This document shows positions 1-12,300 of a DNA stretch of 37,973 nucleotides, in pieces; the first letter of the stretch is position 1, and each line of letters starts with the position of its first letter. The position numbers and the translations under genes were made by a program. Source of the DNA: Steroidobacteraceae bacterium (lineage in GTDB: Bacteria; Pseudomonadota; Gammaproteobacteria; Steroidobacterales; Steroidobacteraceae). The notes below the pieces were generated by a model that saw nothing but the letters and a program-made list of their open reading frames with translations, did not search any database and was not told the origin of the DNA. The DNA lies in NCBI GenBank assembly GCA_022865595.1, contig JALHTE010000287.1:1-37973 (forward strand). Reading direction: 5' to 3'.

Positions 1-241
1 CGAGCGCGATGGCCACGGCGACGAGGGCGGTCCCGAAGATCAGGAACACGAGCCCGGTCATGCCCGGACGGGCCGTAATGTATCGCGCCGACGATAACCC
101 TGCCCAGAACAGCAGCCCCAGCAGGATCGCGTTCGAAACGCGCAGTGCCAGGAATGCCTCATCGATGAACAGGAGCGAAATATCCGCGGGCAGGCTGGCG
201 GATGGCCGGCATTGCTCGCGCGAGGCGGCGTTGCCGACCCA
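1..241 (-). pseudogene. Membrane-protein fragment, VIT1/CCC1-like C-terminal region, partial at window edge
   Basis: Reading the minus strand straight on from the sirtuin stop, and in the same frame, an open stretch of about 80 codons runs off the window edge. It contains two hydrophobic segments (around AILLGLLFWAGL and GLVFLIFGTALVAVAIAL) joined by a short arginine-containing loop. The pattern resembles the last two helices of VIT1/CCC1-type metal transporters (family recalled from memory, not searched). No ATG, GTG or TTG occurs between the sirtuin stop and the first helix, and the usual N-terminal helices of such a protein are absent. It is therefore either a 5'-truncated remnant or a readthrough extension of the sirtuin. 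The downstream part is outside the window, so this call is tentative. Confidence 0.35.
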
Positions 242-244
242 CCC

Positions 245-1006
245 TCAGCGGGGGGGCAGCGCGGCGAGCAACCTCGGGAGCATCACGCCAGACGCGCCGC
301 CAAGCGCGATACTGGCTGCCGCGGACAGGTCGGTGGGGTTTGGATTGATCTCGATCACGGTCGCGCCGGAGTCCAGCGCGCACTCGGCGAGCCCTGCGGC
401 CGGATAGACCAGTGACGAGGTGCCGATGGACAGGAACACGTCGCAGTCCGCGGCGGCTTCCGCAGCCGCCAGCATCGGCCCGGCGGGAATCACCTCACCG
501 AACCAGACGACGTCCGGACGTAGCAGGCCACCGCAGGCGGCACATTTCGGCAGTCCGTCATTCGAGGCGTCCGAGCGAGAGGCGGCCACCCGTTCCACCG
601 TGCACCGGTCGCGCAGGATGTTGCCGTGATACTCGAGGACGCCGCGGCTCCCCGCGCGCTGGTGCAGGCCGTCCACGTTCTGCGTGACGAGCGTGAGCCG
701 CGGTACGCGTCGCGCAAGCTGTGCGAGGGCGTAGTGGCCCGGATTCGGCTCGACCCTGCGGATCATCTCGCGTCGGGACTCGTACCAGTCCCAGACGAAG
801 CGGGGATTTCGCTCGAAGGCTTCGGGGGTAGCGAGATCCTCGGGATTGAACTTCGACCAATGCCCGGTGAGTGCATCGCGAAACGTCGGAACGCCGCTCT
901 CGGCCGACACGCCCGCGCCGGTGATCACACAGACATGGCGCGCGCTGTGCAGCGCGGCCACGGCCGGTTCAATCAATGACTCGAGCGCCGCAGCGGGATC
1001 GTTCAT
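245..1006 (-). CDS. cobB: NAD-dependent protein deacylase, class III sirtuin (CobB/SIRT5 type)
   Basis: This sirtuin removes acyl groups from lysines using NAD+, giving nicotinamide and O-acyl-ADP-ribose. The 253-aa product shows GAGVSAESG (30-38), TQNVDGLH (108-115), the catalytic histidine in EYHGN (H127), and [10 protein letters not shown]. Zinc ligands visible are C135, C155 and C158; a fourth Cys is not at the usual C-x2-C spacing. WYESRR supplies Y75 and R78, the Tyr-x-x-Arg pair that in SIRT5 and E. coli CobB recognises succinyl or malonyl lysine, so desuccinylase activity is likely (inference). It lies 32 bp downstream of acnA on the same strand and is probably co-transcribed with it. 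The symbol is by analogy with E. coli cobB. Confidence 0.9.
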   Translation of the reverse strand: MNDPAAALESLIEPAVAALHSARHVCVITGAGVSAESGVPTFRDALTGHWSKFNPEDLATPEAFERNPRFVWDWYESRREMIRRVEPNPGHYALAQLARRVPRLTLVTQNVDGLHQRAGSRGVLEYHGNILRDRCTVERVAASRSDASNDGLPKCAACGGLLRPDVVWFGEVIPAGPMLAAAEAAADCDVFLSIGTSSLVYPAAGLAECALDSGATVIEINPNPTDLSAAASIALGGASGVMLPRLLAALPPR

Positions 1007-1038
1007 CGCTGTCCGCTGCGGGCCTGCTTACCGCGGGC

Positions 1039-3728
<2,690 letters not shown>

Positions 3729-3732
<4 letters not shown>

Positions 3733-4862
3733 GCAACCTCCGGGGATACAAAAGGGCCCGACTTAGCCGCGGAATTATAGCGGGTCCGGGCGATGACCGC
3801 CCCCCCAAGGCACTGCTCACCCTGGTAGAAGACGGCGGACTGGCCCGGGGTCACGGCACGCTGCGGCTGGCGTGTCGTGACCAGGCAGGCGCCGTCGTCG
3901 GCAATCTCGACGATGCAGTCCTGGTCCGCCTGGCGATAACGTGTCTTGACGGTGCATGTGAAGCGACGCGACGGCGGCGAGCCGGCGATCCAGTGCGCGG
4001 GCCCGGTGTCGAATTCCAGGCTCACCAGCAGCGGATGATCGTGGTCCTGCACCACGACCAGCAGATTGCGCTCGAGGTCCTTGGCCGCCACGTACCAGGG
4101 GGCCTCGGCCGCGCCACGCACGCCGCCGATTTCGATCCCCTGTCGCTGCCCGAGCGTGTAATACATCAGGCCCCGGTGGCGGCCCAGTCGGCGGCCTTCG
4201 GGCGTCTCGATATCGCCTGGGCGCGCCGGAAGGTAGTTGGCGAGGAACTCCGCAAACGGCCGCTCGCCCACGAAACAGATCCCGGTGCTGTCGCGCTTGT
4301 CGTGGACCGGCAGCGCGCGCTCGCGGGCGATGCGCCGCACCTCGCTCTTGGCAAGGCCGCCGATGGGGAACAGGGTGCGCGAAAGCAGTGGGCCCGGCAC
4401 GGTGTGCAGGAAATACGTCTGGTCCTTCGCAGCATCCGCGGCGCGCAGCAGGCTGGCGCGTCCGTCCTGCGTCGCTGTCCGGGCGTAATGGCCGGTAGCG
4501 AACCAGCGTGCACCGAGTCGCTCGGCGTGCTCGAAGCACACGCCGAACTTGATCTCGCGATTGCAGGCGACGTCGGGGTTCGGTGTGCGGCCGGCGGCGA
4601 GTTCGTCGAGGAAATGGCGGAACACGCGCTCGCGGTATTCCTCGGCAAAGCTCACCGTGTGCAGCGGGATCCCCAGCTCGTCGCAGGTGCGACGGGCATC
4701 CTGCAGGTCCGCGGCCGCGGTGCAGTACGCGTCGTCGTCCTCTTCCCAGTTGCGCATGAACAGCGCGTGAACATCCAGGCCCGCTTCCTTGAGAAGCGCG
4801 GCGGCGACGGCGGAATCGACACCGCCGGAAATGCCAAGGACAACTCGATCCGGGCTGTTCAT
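3729..4862 (-). CDS. mnmA: tRNA-specific 2-thiouridylase MnmA
   Basis: MnmA transfers sulfur to U34 of tRNA-Lys, tRNA-Glu and tRNA-Gln after adenylating the uridine. The PP-loop motif SGGVDS is at residues 12-17 of the start chosen here. The two redox cysteines are in [11 protein letters not shown] (about C100) and [14 protein letters not shown] (about C196), matching E. coli C102 and C199. The ORF track begins 7 codons earlier at 4883, inside the REP-like repeat. ATG at 4862 gives the usual short leader before the ATP motif and about 377 aa, so I prefer it. It sits between a NudJ-type Nudix gene and acnA, and its stop overlaps the acnA start. nudJ-mnmA adjacency is also seen in E. coli. Confidence 0.95.
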
Positions 4863-4875
4863 GCCCGCAATTCTA

Positions 4876-4962
4876 GGGGACATTCCCCTTTATCCGCAGT
4901 CCGTGCCTGACGGCGCGCCGATAAATTGGGGGAATGTCCCCTCCGAAAAGGAGAATGTCCCT
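4876..4962. repeat. REP-like inverted repeat between nudJ and mnmA
   Basis: GGGGACATTCCCC (4876-4888) and its exact reverse complement GGGGAATGTCCCC (4929-4941) form 13-bp arms. An inner TTTATC/GATAAA pair extends the possible stem around a GC-rich centre. A further arm copy with one mismatch, GGAGAATGTCCC (4950-4961), abuts the nudJ stop. The look is that of REP/BIME-type elements mobilised by RAYT (TnpA-REP) transposases. No RAYT gene lies in the window. The element occupies the space just upstream of the mnmA start, so it could affect mRNA stability or mnmA translation (inference). Confidence 0.7.
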
Positions 4963-5448
4963 TCAGCCGCTGGCGGCGAGGGCGGCGGGTTCGGTGTCCA
5001 GGTGGCTGATGAGCGAGAGTGGGTGGTGGACGCCGGCGAGGTAGTCGTCCACACACTGCAGCACCAGCGGGCTGCGCAGCCGGACGCTGGGTGCAAGCAG
5101 CTCGTCGCGGCCGAGCCACCGTGTCCGGATGATGCCGCGGTCCAGCCTGCGCGAGGGGTCGTGCGCCACGAGTTCGCCGCTGAACGTGATCCTGAGGAAA
5201 CTACGTCCCTGCTGCGCGGGCCGCCAGAGATAAACGCCGACCACCGCCTTTGGCAGGAAATCCCACGCGGTCTCCTCGAGCGTCTCGCGCACGACCGCCT
5301 CGAGCAGGGATTCGCCGTCCTCCAGGTGGCCGGCCGGCTGGTTCAGCACGACGCGACCGCTGGCGCGTTCCTCGACCAGCAGGAACCGCCCGTCACGCTC
5401 GGCGACTGCAGCGACCGTGACATCCGGCTTCCACACCATACCGGTCAT
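4963..5448 (-). CDS. nudJ: Nudix hydrolase, NudJ-like phosphatase
   Basis: This 161-aa single-domain Nudix protein hydrolyses a nucleoside di- or triphosphate or a related phosphate ester. The Nudix box is complete: GHLEDGESLLEAVVRETLEETAW fits G-x5-E-x7-REU-x-EE-x-GU, apart from Ala at the last Gly. The preceding NQPAGHLE is typical of E. coli NudJ (YmfB), which acts on HMP-PP and nucleoside triphosphates. Its place directly upstream of mnmA, as in the E. coli nudJ-mnmA-hflD-purB cluster, supports the assignment. ATG at 5448 or 5439 could be the start; neither has a strong Shine-Dalgarno. The 3' end touches the REP-like repeat. Confidence 0.85.
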   Translation of the reverse strand: MTGMVWKPDVTVAAVAERDGRFLLVEERASGRVVLNQPAGHLEDGESLLEAVVRETLEETAWDFLPKAVVGVYLWRPAQQGRSFLRITFSGELVAHDPSRRLDRGIIRTRWLGRDELLAPSVRLRSPLVLQCVDDYLAGVHHPLSLISHLDTEPAALAASG

Positions 5449-5481
5449 TATACGGGGACCCCGTCGGGGGAGGCGGCTCGC

Positions 5482-5988
5482 CTAGAAATCAACGGCGGTC
5501 GCGCGAAGCTCTGGCTGGATCTGGCTCTCAGCCCACGCTTCGTCAAAAAAGGCGAGGTAGCGACGCACCACGGTCGCATCGTTGAACTCGACGACGCCGT
5601 CCCAGCGCGTGGCCTGCTGCCTGTATGCAATGGCCTTGTCGTCCGCAACGATGAACGAGCAGGGGTTGCCGCGGAATTCAGGCGAGACGTTTCTCAGGTC
5701 TATGTAGCTCGTGAGCCGCCGGGCCATCTGCATGAAGCGGTTGCCGTCGCGGGATGCACGTGCTGGATCCGAGATGAGCACCCTGAGGCGCGCATGCCGG
5801 CGGGCAAGTACCAGGCGCTTCATCGGCTCGAGGAAGCAGTCCTGGTCGTAGAGTTTTGGTTCGAGGTCTGGCGTGTAGATGGATAGAGAACGCTCGGCGC
5901 GGCAGGCGAGTTCAGCCACCGCCGCCCGGTATTCCTCGAGCGTCGAGAGGATGATCCTCGACTCGCTGAAATCCAGCTTTACGTCCAT
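5482..5988 (-). CDS. DUF7931-type protein with PLD-like fold
   Basis: This 168-aa cytoplasmic protein has the pattern of the domain found C-terminal to GNAT acetyltransferases in pseudomonads: SLSIYTPDLEPKLYDQ, then LRVLISDPARASRDGNRF, then a terminal FFDEAWAESQIQPELR. That domain resembles a phospholipase-D half-domain but shows no HKD catalytic motif here. Its function is unknown. It overlaps the end of the upstream GNAT gene by 77 bp in another frame, so the pair may be a split or frameshifted version of the fused protein. The start ATG at 5988 has a weak CAGGAAA just upstream. The family name is from memory. Confidence 0.65.
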   Translation of the reverse strand: MDVKLDFSESRIILSTLEEYRAAVAELACRAERSLSIYTPDLEPKLYDQDCFLEPMKRLVLARRHARLRVLISDPARASRDGNRFMQMARRLTSYIDLRNVSPEFRGNPCSFIVADDKAIAYRQQATRWDGVVEFNDATVVRRYLAFFDEAWAESQIQPELRATAVDF

Positions 5989-6439
5989 TTTCCTGCGTCG
6001 TCCCGCGGCGCATGTGCCGGTGAGGAATGCCTACTTCGTCGAACACAGGCCCTTCGGCCCGGAATCCCAGCCGCTCGTAGAAGCCTACGGAGTCGGCCTG
6101 TGCATGAAGGTATACCTGCGGAAGCCCCAGTTCTGTGGCCTGGTTCACGAGATGGGCAACGATGGCGGCCCCGATGCCGCCGCGGCGGTAGCAGGGGAAA
6201 ACTGCAATCCGGCCGATCTTTCCGGACGGAGCGAGCCGCCCGGTCCCGGCCAGCTCGCCGGTTGCGGTGTACGCGAGCGCATGCCGGCAGCCCGGGTCCA
6301 TCTCATCCAGTTCCTCGGACTCGGGGATGCCTTGCTCCTCCACGAACACCTGGCGCCGCACGGACATGAGCTGCTCCTGGTCATCCTGCCAGGTCGCCGC
6401 CAGTACCTTGACTGGCATGGCCGCAGGGCGCTCAGACAT
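5912..6439 (-). CDS. GNAT family N-acetyltransferase (ElaA-like)
   Basis: A predicted acetyl-CoA dependent N-acetyltransferase. RRQVFVEEQGIPESEELDEMD near the N-terminus is typical of the ElaA/YjcF-like GNAT group. The acetyl-CoA pyrophosphate loop is seen in IAVFPCYRRGGIGAAIV, followed by LHAQADSVGFYERLGF. The substrate is unknown. Possible starts are at 6460, 6439 and 6418. I chose 6439, which overlaps the purB stop by a few bases; 6418 is almost as likely, and no start has a clear Shine-Dalgarno. The conserved domain ends near PHRHMRR. The last 30 or so residues, ending GIPGGGG, look like non-native sequence read across the start of the next gene. Confidence 0.8.
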   Translation of the reverse strand: MSERPAAMPVKVLAATWQDDQEQLMSVRRQVFVEEQGIPESEELDEMDPGCRHALAYTATGELAGTGRLAPSGKIGRIAVFPCYRRGGIGAAIVAHLVNQATELGLPQVYLHAQADSVGFYERLGFRAEGPVFDEVGIPHRHMRRGTTQENGRKAGFQRVEDHPLDARGIPGGGG

Positions 6440-7799
6440 TGCGCGCCAGGCTGGCGGCAAGGCCGATGTAGGTGGCAGGCGTGAGCTCGCGCAGGCGCCG
6501 CTTTTCCGCCGGTGGAATCGGCAGGCCGTCGATGAATTCCGCGACGGCAGCGGCGTCGAGCCGGCGCCCCCGCGTGAGTTCCTTCAACTGCTCGTAGGCC
6601 TCGGGCACCGCGTGTCGGCGCATGATGGTCTGGATGGGTTCCGCAAGCAGTTCCCAGTTCGCGTCTAGCTCGGCCACGAGCCTGGCGTGGTCGACTTCGA
6701 GGCGCGCCAGGCCTCGCGACACCGACTGGATCGCGATGTCCGAGTGTGCGAGCGCCACTCCGATGTTTCGCTGCACGGTCGAGTCCGTGAGGTCGCGCTG
6801 CCAGCGCGACACCGGCAGCTTCTCGGCCATGAACCGCAGCAGCGCGTTGGCCACGCCGAAATTGCCTTCCGCATTCTCGAAGTCGATCGGGTTCACCTTG
6901 TGCGGCATGGTCGAGGAACCGACTTCCCCGGCGACCACCTTCTGGCGGAAACAGCCGACCGAGATGTAGCCCCAGAAGTCGCGGCTCAGGTCGATGAGCA
7001 CGGTGTTGATGCGTGCCAGGGAGTCGAAGTATTCAGCCATCCAGTCGTGCGGCTCGATCTGCGTGGTGTACGGATTCCAATGCAGTCCCAGCGACTCGAC
7101 CAGCCGGCGCGCGAGGCCGGGCCAGTCCACGTCCGGATAGGCGGCGAGGTGCGCGTTGTAGTTGCCGACGGCGCCGTTCGCCTTGCCCAGGATGCGGACC
7201 CTGCGCAACTGCTCGCAGGCATTTCGCAGCCGGTGCACGAACACCGCGACTTCCTTGCCGAGCGTGGTCGGTGTCGCCGGCTGTCCATGCGTGCGCGACA
7301 TCATCGCGTCCTCGGCGTGCACATGCGCCATCGCCCGCAACGCCTCCGTCAGCGCGTCCAGGCGCGGCAGCAGCACCTCGTCGCGCGCCTGCAGGCAGAG
7401 CAGCGCATAGGAGAGGTTGTTGATGTCCTCGGAGGTGCAGGCGAAGTGCACGAACTCCAGCCGCGCGAGCCAGGCGGGATGAGATGACAGGCGATCCTTG
7501 ATGAAGTACTCGACGGCCTTCACGTCGTGGTTCGTCTCCTGCTCGATGGCTTTCACAGCCGCCGCGTCGTCTTCGGAGAAGGCCGTGGCAATTCCCGTTG
7601 CCGCCGCCAGGTCGGCGTCTGCGAGCCCCTGCATCTCGGGGATGTCGGGGTTTGCGGCCAGCGCCTGCAGCCAGGCGATCTCCACTCGCACGCGGGCCCG
7701 CACCAGGCCTGACTCGCTGAACAGGCTGCGAATTTCCGCGCAGCGGCCGGCGTATCTACCGTCCACCGGCGAGAGGGCCGAGAGGGTGTTGAGGCTCAT
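6432..7799 (-). CDS. purB: Adenylosuccinate lyase
   Basis: PurB cleaves SAICAR and adenylosuccinate, releasing fumarate, in purine synthesis. The 455-aa product carries the lyase signature SSTMPHKVNPIDFENAEGN with the catalytic serine at position 295, plus SRTHGQPATP with the general-acid histidine at position 171. Both match E. coli numbering. The N-terminus LSALSPVDGRY is characteristic of proteobacterial PurB. It is the first gene of a run of seven intact minus-strand genes. The nearby nudJ and mnmA recall the E. coli nudJ-mnmA-hflD-purB cluster, but here purB comes first and hflD is missing. Confidence 0.97.
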   Translation of the reverse strand: MSLNTLSALSPVDGRYAGRCAEIRSLFSESGLVRARVRVEIAWLQALAANPDIPEMQGLADADLAAATGIATAFSEDDAAAVKAIEQETNHDVKAVEYFIKDRLSSHPAWLARLEFVHFACTSEDINNLSYALLCLQARDEVLLPRLDALTEALRAMAHVHAEDAMMSRTHGQPATPTTLGKEVAVFVHRLRNACEQLRRVRILGKANGAVGNYNAHLAAYPDVDWPGLARRLVESLGLHWNPYTTQIEPHDWMAEYFDSLARINTVLIDLSRDFWGYISVGCFRQKVVAGEVGSSTMPHKVNPIDFENAEGNFGVANALLRFMAEKLPVSRWQRDLTDSTVQRNIGVALAHSDIAIQSVSRGLARLEVDHARLVAELDANWELLAEPIQTIMRRHAVPEAYEQLKELTRGRRLDAAAVAEFIDGLPIPPAEKRRLRELTPATYIGLAASLARNV

Positions 7800-7884
7800 G
7801 CGTGAATCCGGGAGGTGCTACGATCCCTGATGATACCGCAGGCCCGCTCCAAGGCGCCTGCGCCGAGGCCCGGAGCGCAGGAGC

Positions 7885-8535
7885 ATGGCGGCAGATATCG
7901 CGAACGACGGCGCGCGTCTCAGGTCCGCCATCGAGGAAAGGCTGCGCGGGTCGGCGCCGGGTGGGGATCCGTTCCTGCCGCACATGATGGAGCGCACCCC
8001 CGCGGACTTGGCGGCCCTGCGCGAGTTCCTGCCTGCTGAGTTGTCGCGCGCGGCGGTGCTGGTGCCCGTAGTCGAACGCGAGCAGGGACTGACGGTGCTG
8101 CTCACCCGCCGCGCCAGCCACTTGAAGCACCACGCCGGCCAGGTCAGCTTTCCGGGCGGACGCATCGAGGCCGGCGACCCGGGCCCCTGGGAAGCGGCGT
8201 TGCGCGAGGCGGAGGAAGAGATCGGGCTCAGCCCGGAGCACGTGAGGCTGGCCGGGTACCTCGGTGACCACTTCGTCATCACGGGTTACGTGGTGACGCC
8301 CGTCGTAGGCTTCGTGCGCCCCGGTTTCTCGCTGAAGCTCGACCTTACCGAAGTCGAGGAGGCGTTCGAGGTCCCCCTTTCGTTCGTGCTCGACCGCGCC
8401 AATCACGTCCCGCGCGAGCGGCATTTCGCGGGCCGGACCTTCAAGGGCTATGACATCCCGTACCAGGGTCACAACATCTGGGGTGCGACCGCGGTCATGT
8501 TGACGTCGCTCTGCCGGCTTCTGGAGCAGCCATGA
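7885..8535 (+). CDS. nudL: CoA pyrophosphatase, Nudix (NudL)
   Basis: NudL-type Nudix enzymes hydrolyse coenzyme A and its derivatives to 3',5'-ADP and phosphopantetheine. This 216-aa protein has the family-specific block LLTRRASHLKHHAGQVSFPGG leading into the Nudix box, which ends LREAEEEIGL. GAT-like ending NIWGATAVML is also typical. An AGGAG lies just before the ATG. The gene is divergent from purB across 85 bp that contain a short GC palindrome. The stop overlaps the mazG start as ATGA, giving a nudL-mazG-hrpA unit. Confidence 0.92.
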   Translation: MAADIANDGARLRSAIEERLRGSAPGGDPFLPHMMERTPADLAALREFLPAELSRAAVLVPVVEREQGLTVLLTRRASHLKHHAGQVSFPGGRIEAGDPGPWEAALREAEEEIGLSPEHVRLAGYLGDHFVITGYVVTPVVGFVRPGFSLKLDLTEVEEAFEVPLSFVLDRANHVPRERHFAGRTFKGYDIPYQGHNIWGATAVMLTSLCRLLEQP

Positions 8536-9317
8536 GTGCCGCGCTCAGCCGGCTGCTCGGCGTAATGGTTCGCCTGCGGGATCCAGAGGGCGGCTGTCCG
8601 TGGGATCGCGAGCAGACCTGGGCCAGCATTGCGCCGCACACGATCGAGGAGGCCTACGAAGTGGCCGATGCCGTGGCACGCGGCGAGGCGTACGCGGTTC
8701 GCGACGAACTCGGCGACCTGCTGTTCCAGGTCGTGTTCCACGCGCGCATCGCCGAGGAGCAGCGACTGTTCGGATTCGACGACGTCGCGAATGCGATCAG
8801 CGACAAGCTCGAGCGTCGCCACCCGCACGTATTCGGGAACGAACGGGTCAGCGATGCGGCGGAGCAGGCTCGTGCATGGGAACTGCACAAGACGGCTGAG
8901 CGCCAGGCAAAGGGTGGAACGGGCGGCGTGCTGGACGGCGTGGCACTGGGACTGCCCGCATTGACGCGGGCCGCGAAGCTCGGCAAACGCGCGGCGGGTG
9001 TCGGGTTCGACTGGACGGAACCGCTGGGCGTCCTCGACAAGGTGCGCGAGGAGACGGTCGAACTCGCGCAGGCCGTCGCGTCCGATGATTCCTCCCAGGT
9101 CCGCGAAGAAGTCGGTGACCTGCTGTTCAGCGTCGCGCAGTTCGCCAGGCACTGCGGGATCGATCCGGAGGCCGCGCTGCGCGAGGCGGGTGCGAAATTC
9201 GAGCGGCGGTTCGGCGCGATGGAAGCCCTTGCGTCGGCAGAGGGTGGCTCGCTTGCCGGCCGGTCGCCTGCCGAACTGGAGGCGTTGTGGCTGACGGCAA
9301 AGCGGGACACCCGCTGA
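8532..9317 (+). CDS. mazG: Nucleoside triphosphate pyrophosphohydrolase MazG
   Basis: MazG hydrolyses NTPs and dNTPs to monophosphates and pyrophosphate, a house-cleaning and (p)ppGpp-linked function. The 261-aa protein has two MazG repeats. The first has CPWDREQTWASIAPHTIEEAYEV and LRDELGDLLFQVVFH-like acidic metal-binding helices (here VRDELGDLLFQ); the second has EETVELAQAV and REEVGDLLFSVAQF. The start overlaps the nudL stop (ATGA), and the 3' end overlaps hrpA by 31 bp, so the three genes are probably translated in a coupled manner. Confidence 0.95.
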   Translation: MSAALSRLLGVMVRLRDPEGGCPWDREQTWASIAPHTIEEAYEVADAVARGEAYAVRDELGDLLFQVVFHARIAEEQRLFGFDDVANAISDKLERRHPHVFGNERVSDAAEQARAWELHKTAERQAKGGTGGVLDGVALGLPALTRAAKLGKRAAGVGFDWTEPLGVLDKVREETVELAQAVASDDSSQVREEVGDLLFSVAQFARHCGIDPEAALREAGAKFERRFGAMEALASAEGGSLAGRSPAELEALWLTAKRDTR

Positions 9318-12300
9318 AGTCGCGGCTGGGACGCGAGCGCGCAGCGCTCGACCAGTGCCTGTTGCGGGACCGTCGCCGGCTCGAGGCCTGGACCAACAGG
9401 CTCGCCCTGCGGGGCGGCCGCGTGGATCCGCGCGAGCTCGACCGGCTGGCGCGCCAGCTCGATGCTTCGATTGCGAAGGTCGACGCGCGCAGGCAGTCGG
9501 TTCCCGTGATCCGCTTCGACGATACGCTTCCAGTTCACTCGCGCCGGGACGCGATCGCGGCGGCCATCGCTGCGTCCCAGGTAGTGATCGTCAGCGGCGC
9601 CACCGGCAGCGGCAAGAGCACGCAGCTTCCGAAGATCTGTCTCGAGCTTGGCCGCGGCGTCAAGGGAATGATCGGCCACACGCAGCCGAGGCGCATCGCG
9701 GCGCAGGCGCTTGCGCAGCGTATTGCCGAGGAAATCGGCACGACCACCGGTGACCTGGTCGGGTACAAGGTGCGATTCACCGACCGCACCGGTCCGCGCA
9801 CGCTGGTCAAGCTGATGACCGACGGGCTGCTGTTGCGCGAGCTCGAAAGTGATCCGCTGCTCGAGCGCTACGACACGTTGATCCTCGACGAGGCCCACGA
9901 GCGGAACCTGAACGTCGATTTCCTGCTTGGAGTGTGCCGGCAACTGGTACGGCGCAGGCCTGAGCTGCGCGTGATCGTGACCTCCGCGACCATCGAGACG
10001 GCGCGGTTTGCGGAGTTCTTCGACGGGGCGCCGGTGGTCGACGTCGAAGGCCGCAGCTATCCAGTCGAGGTTCGCTACCGCCCGCTGCACGAGGACGAGG
10101 CAGAGGCGCCGTCGCTTCCCGAGGCCGTGGCGATGGCGCTCGACGAGCTGGCGACGGAAGGCCCCGGGATGGACGGCGACGCACTCGTGTTCCTGCCCGG
10201 GGAGAGACAGATCGCCGAATGCCGGGACATGCTCGCGCGCACGCGCGCCGCAGACTGGGAGGTGCTGCCGCTGTTCTCGAGGCTGTCTGCGCAGGAGCAG
10301 CAGCGGATCTTCGCGAAACACAGCCGTCGTCGGGTGGTGCTCGCGACCAATGTCGCGGAGACCTCGCTCACGATCCCGGGCGTTCGGTTCGTCGTGGACA
10401 GCGGGCTCGCGCGCGTGAGCCGCTACAGCCCGCGCTCCAAGTTCCAGCGGCTGCCGATCGAGCCCGTGTCGCAAGCGAGCGCCGACCAGCGCATGGGTCG
10501 CTGCGGGCGCGTGGCGGAGGGAATCTGCATCCGGCTCTATGCGGAGGACGAATTCGCCGCGCGGCCGCGCTACACGGACCCGGAGATCCTGCGAACCAAC
10601 CTCGCGAGCCTGATCCTGCAAATGGCGGCGCTCGGCCTCGGTGCCCCGGAGGACTTTCCGTTCCTCGATGCACCAGATACCCGCCAGTTGAACGATGGCT
10701 ATCGCCTGTTGCAGGAATTGAGCGCGGTGGACGGCGATCGGCGCATCACGCGGCTCGGCCGGCAGATGGCCGGCCTGCCGGTCGACCCGAGGCTCGCCCG
10801 CATCCTGCTGGAGGCGGGGCGGACCGGCTGTCTTGCCGAGGCGCTGGTGATCGCCGCGTTCCTGAGCATCCAGGACCCGCGCGAGCGACCGGCCGACAAG
10901 GCGGATACGGCAAACGAGCGGCATGCGCAGTTTGCCGACGAGCGATCCGATTTCATCACAGTACTGAACCTTTGGCGTGCGCTGCGCGAGCAGGGCGCCG
11001 GAGGCAACCGCGTGCTGCGCCGGTGGTGCCGTGAGAATTTCCTGTCTTTCGTGCGCGCACGCGAATGGCAGGACCTTCACGAGCAGCTTGGCAATGTCGC
11101 CGCGGGGCTCGAGCTGAAGATCAACGACCAGCCGGCAGCTTCCGGTCCTCTGCATCACGCGATCCTGACGGGATTCCTCGGCGGCATCGGTGTGCTCGAC
11201 GAAGACCGGACCTACCTCGGCGCGCGAGATGCCCGGTTCGTGATTGCACCGGGCACGCCGCTGAGGAAGCGCAGCCCACGCTGGGTGGTGGCCGCGAGCT
11301 TGGTCGAGACCCAGCGCCTGTACGCGAGGATGGTTGCGCAGGTGCAGCCGTCCTGGATCGAGGCGGCCGGCGCCCATCTCGTGCGGCGGACCTACAGCGA
11401 GGCGCAGTGGGTGCCGGAGCGCGGCATGGTCATGGCACGCGAGACGGTTTCGCTGTACGGACGGGTCCTCAGCAGCGGCAGGCAGGTCAATTTCGCGAAG
11501 GTCGACCCGGCGATGGCGCGGCGGATGTTCGTCGAGGAGGCGCTGGTGCGCAGGCAGTCGGCGCTGAGCACAGCGTTCCTCGAGCGTAACCAGGAGGCGC
11601 GACGCGAGATCGAGCGCCTGGAGGCCAAGTTGCGGCGCCGGGACCTGCTTGCGCACGACGACGTACTCGCCGGCTACTATCTCGAGCGCATCCCGGCCGA
11701 CATCTCGACCACGCGAAGCTTTGAGCACTGGTGGCGAACTGAGGAACGCGGGCATCCGCATCGGCTCGATATGCCACGCGAGGCGATGCTCTCGCAGCCC
11801 GTTCCAGAGGTCGAGGACGAAGCGTATCCGGACACGTGGCCGGTGGATGGCAACCATCTGCCGCTTCATTACCTGTTTGACACTTCCAGTCCCGACGACG
11901 GCGTGACATTGACCGTTCCGCTGCCGCTGCTCGGCTCGCTTGCCCAGGAGCAGATCGACTGGCTGGTACCGGGCATGTTGCGGGAAAAGGTCGTTGCGCT
12001 GCTGCGCGGGTTGCCGAAGGAGCTGCGTCGAGAGCTGGTGCCGATTCCGGATGCCGCCGACCGGTTCCTCGAGTCGCTTAAGGGTGCACGGGACCGCGGC
12101 CTCTTTTCGCGCCTGGCCGAATTCGTCACGCAGCGCGCCGGCCGGGCGACGACCGCGGACGCATTCTCGCGTGCAGTGCTGCCTGCGGCGCTTCGGCTCA
12201 ATCTCCGTGTCGTCGACAACAGCGGCCACGAAATCCGCAGGGGTCGTGACCTGGACTCACTGCAACGGGAGTTGAAGGCGACGAATGCCGGCGCGCCCGT

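Noticed and set aside
8654-12229. 1191-aa minus-strand frame opposite mazG and hrpA
   Set aside because: It is antisense to two clear genes, Arg/Ala-rich with no recognisable domain; a GC-bias shadow.
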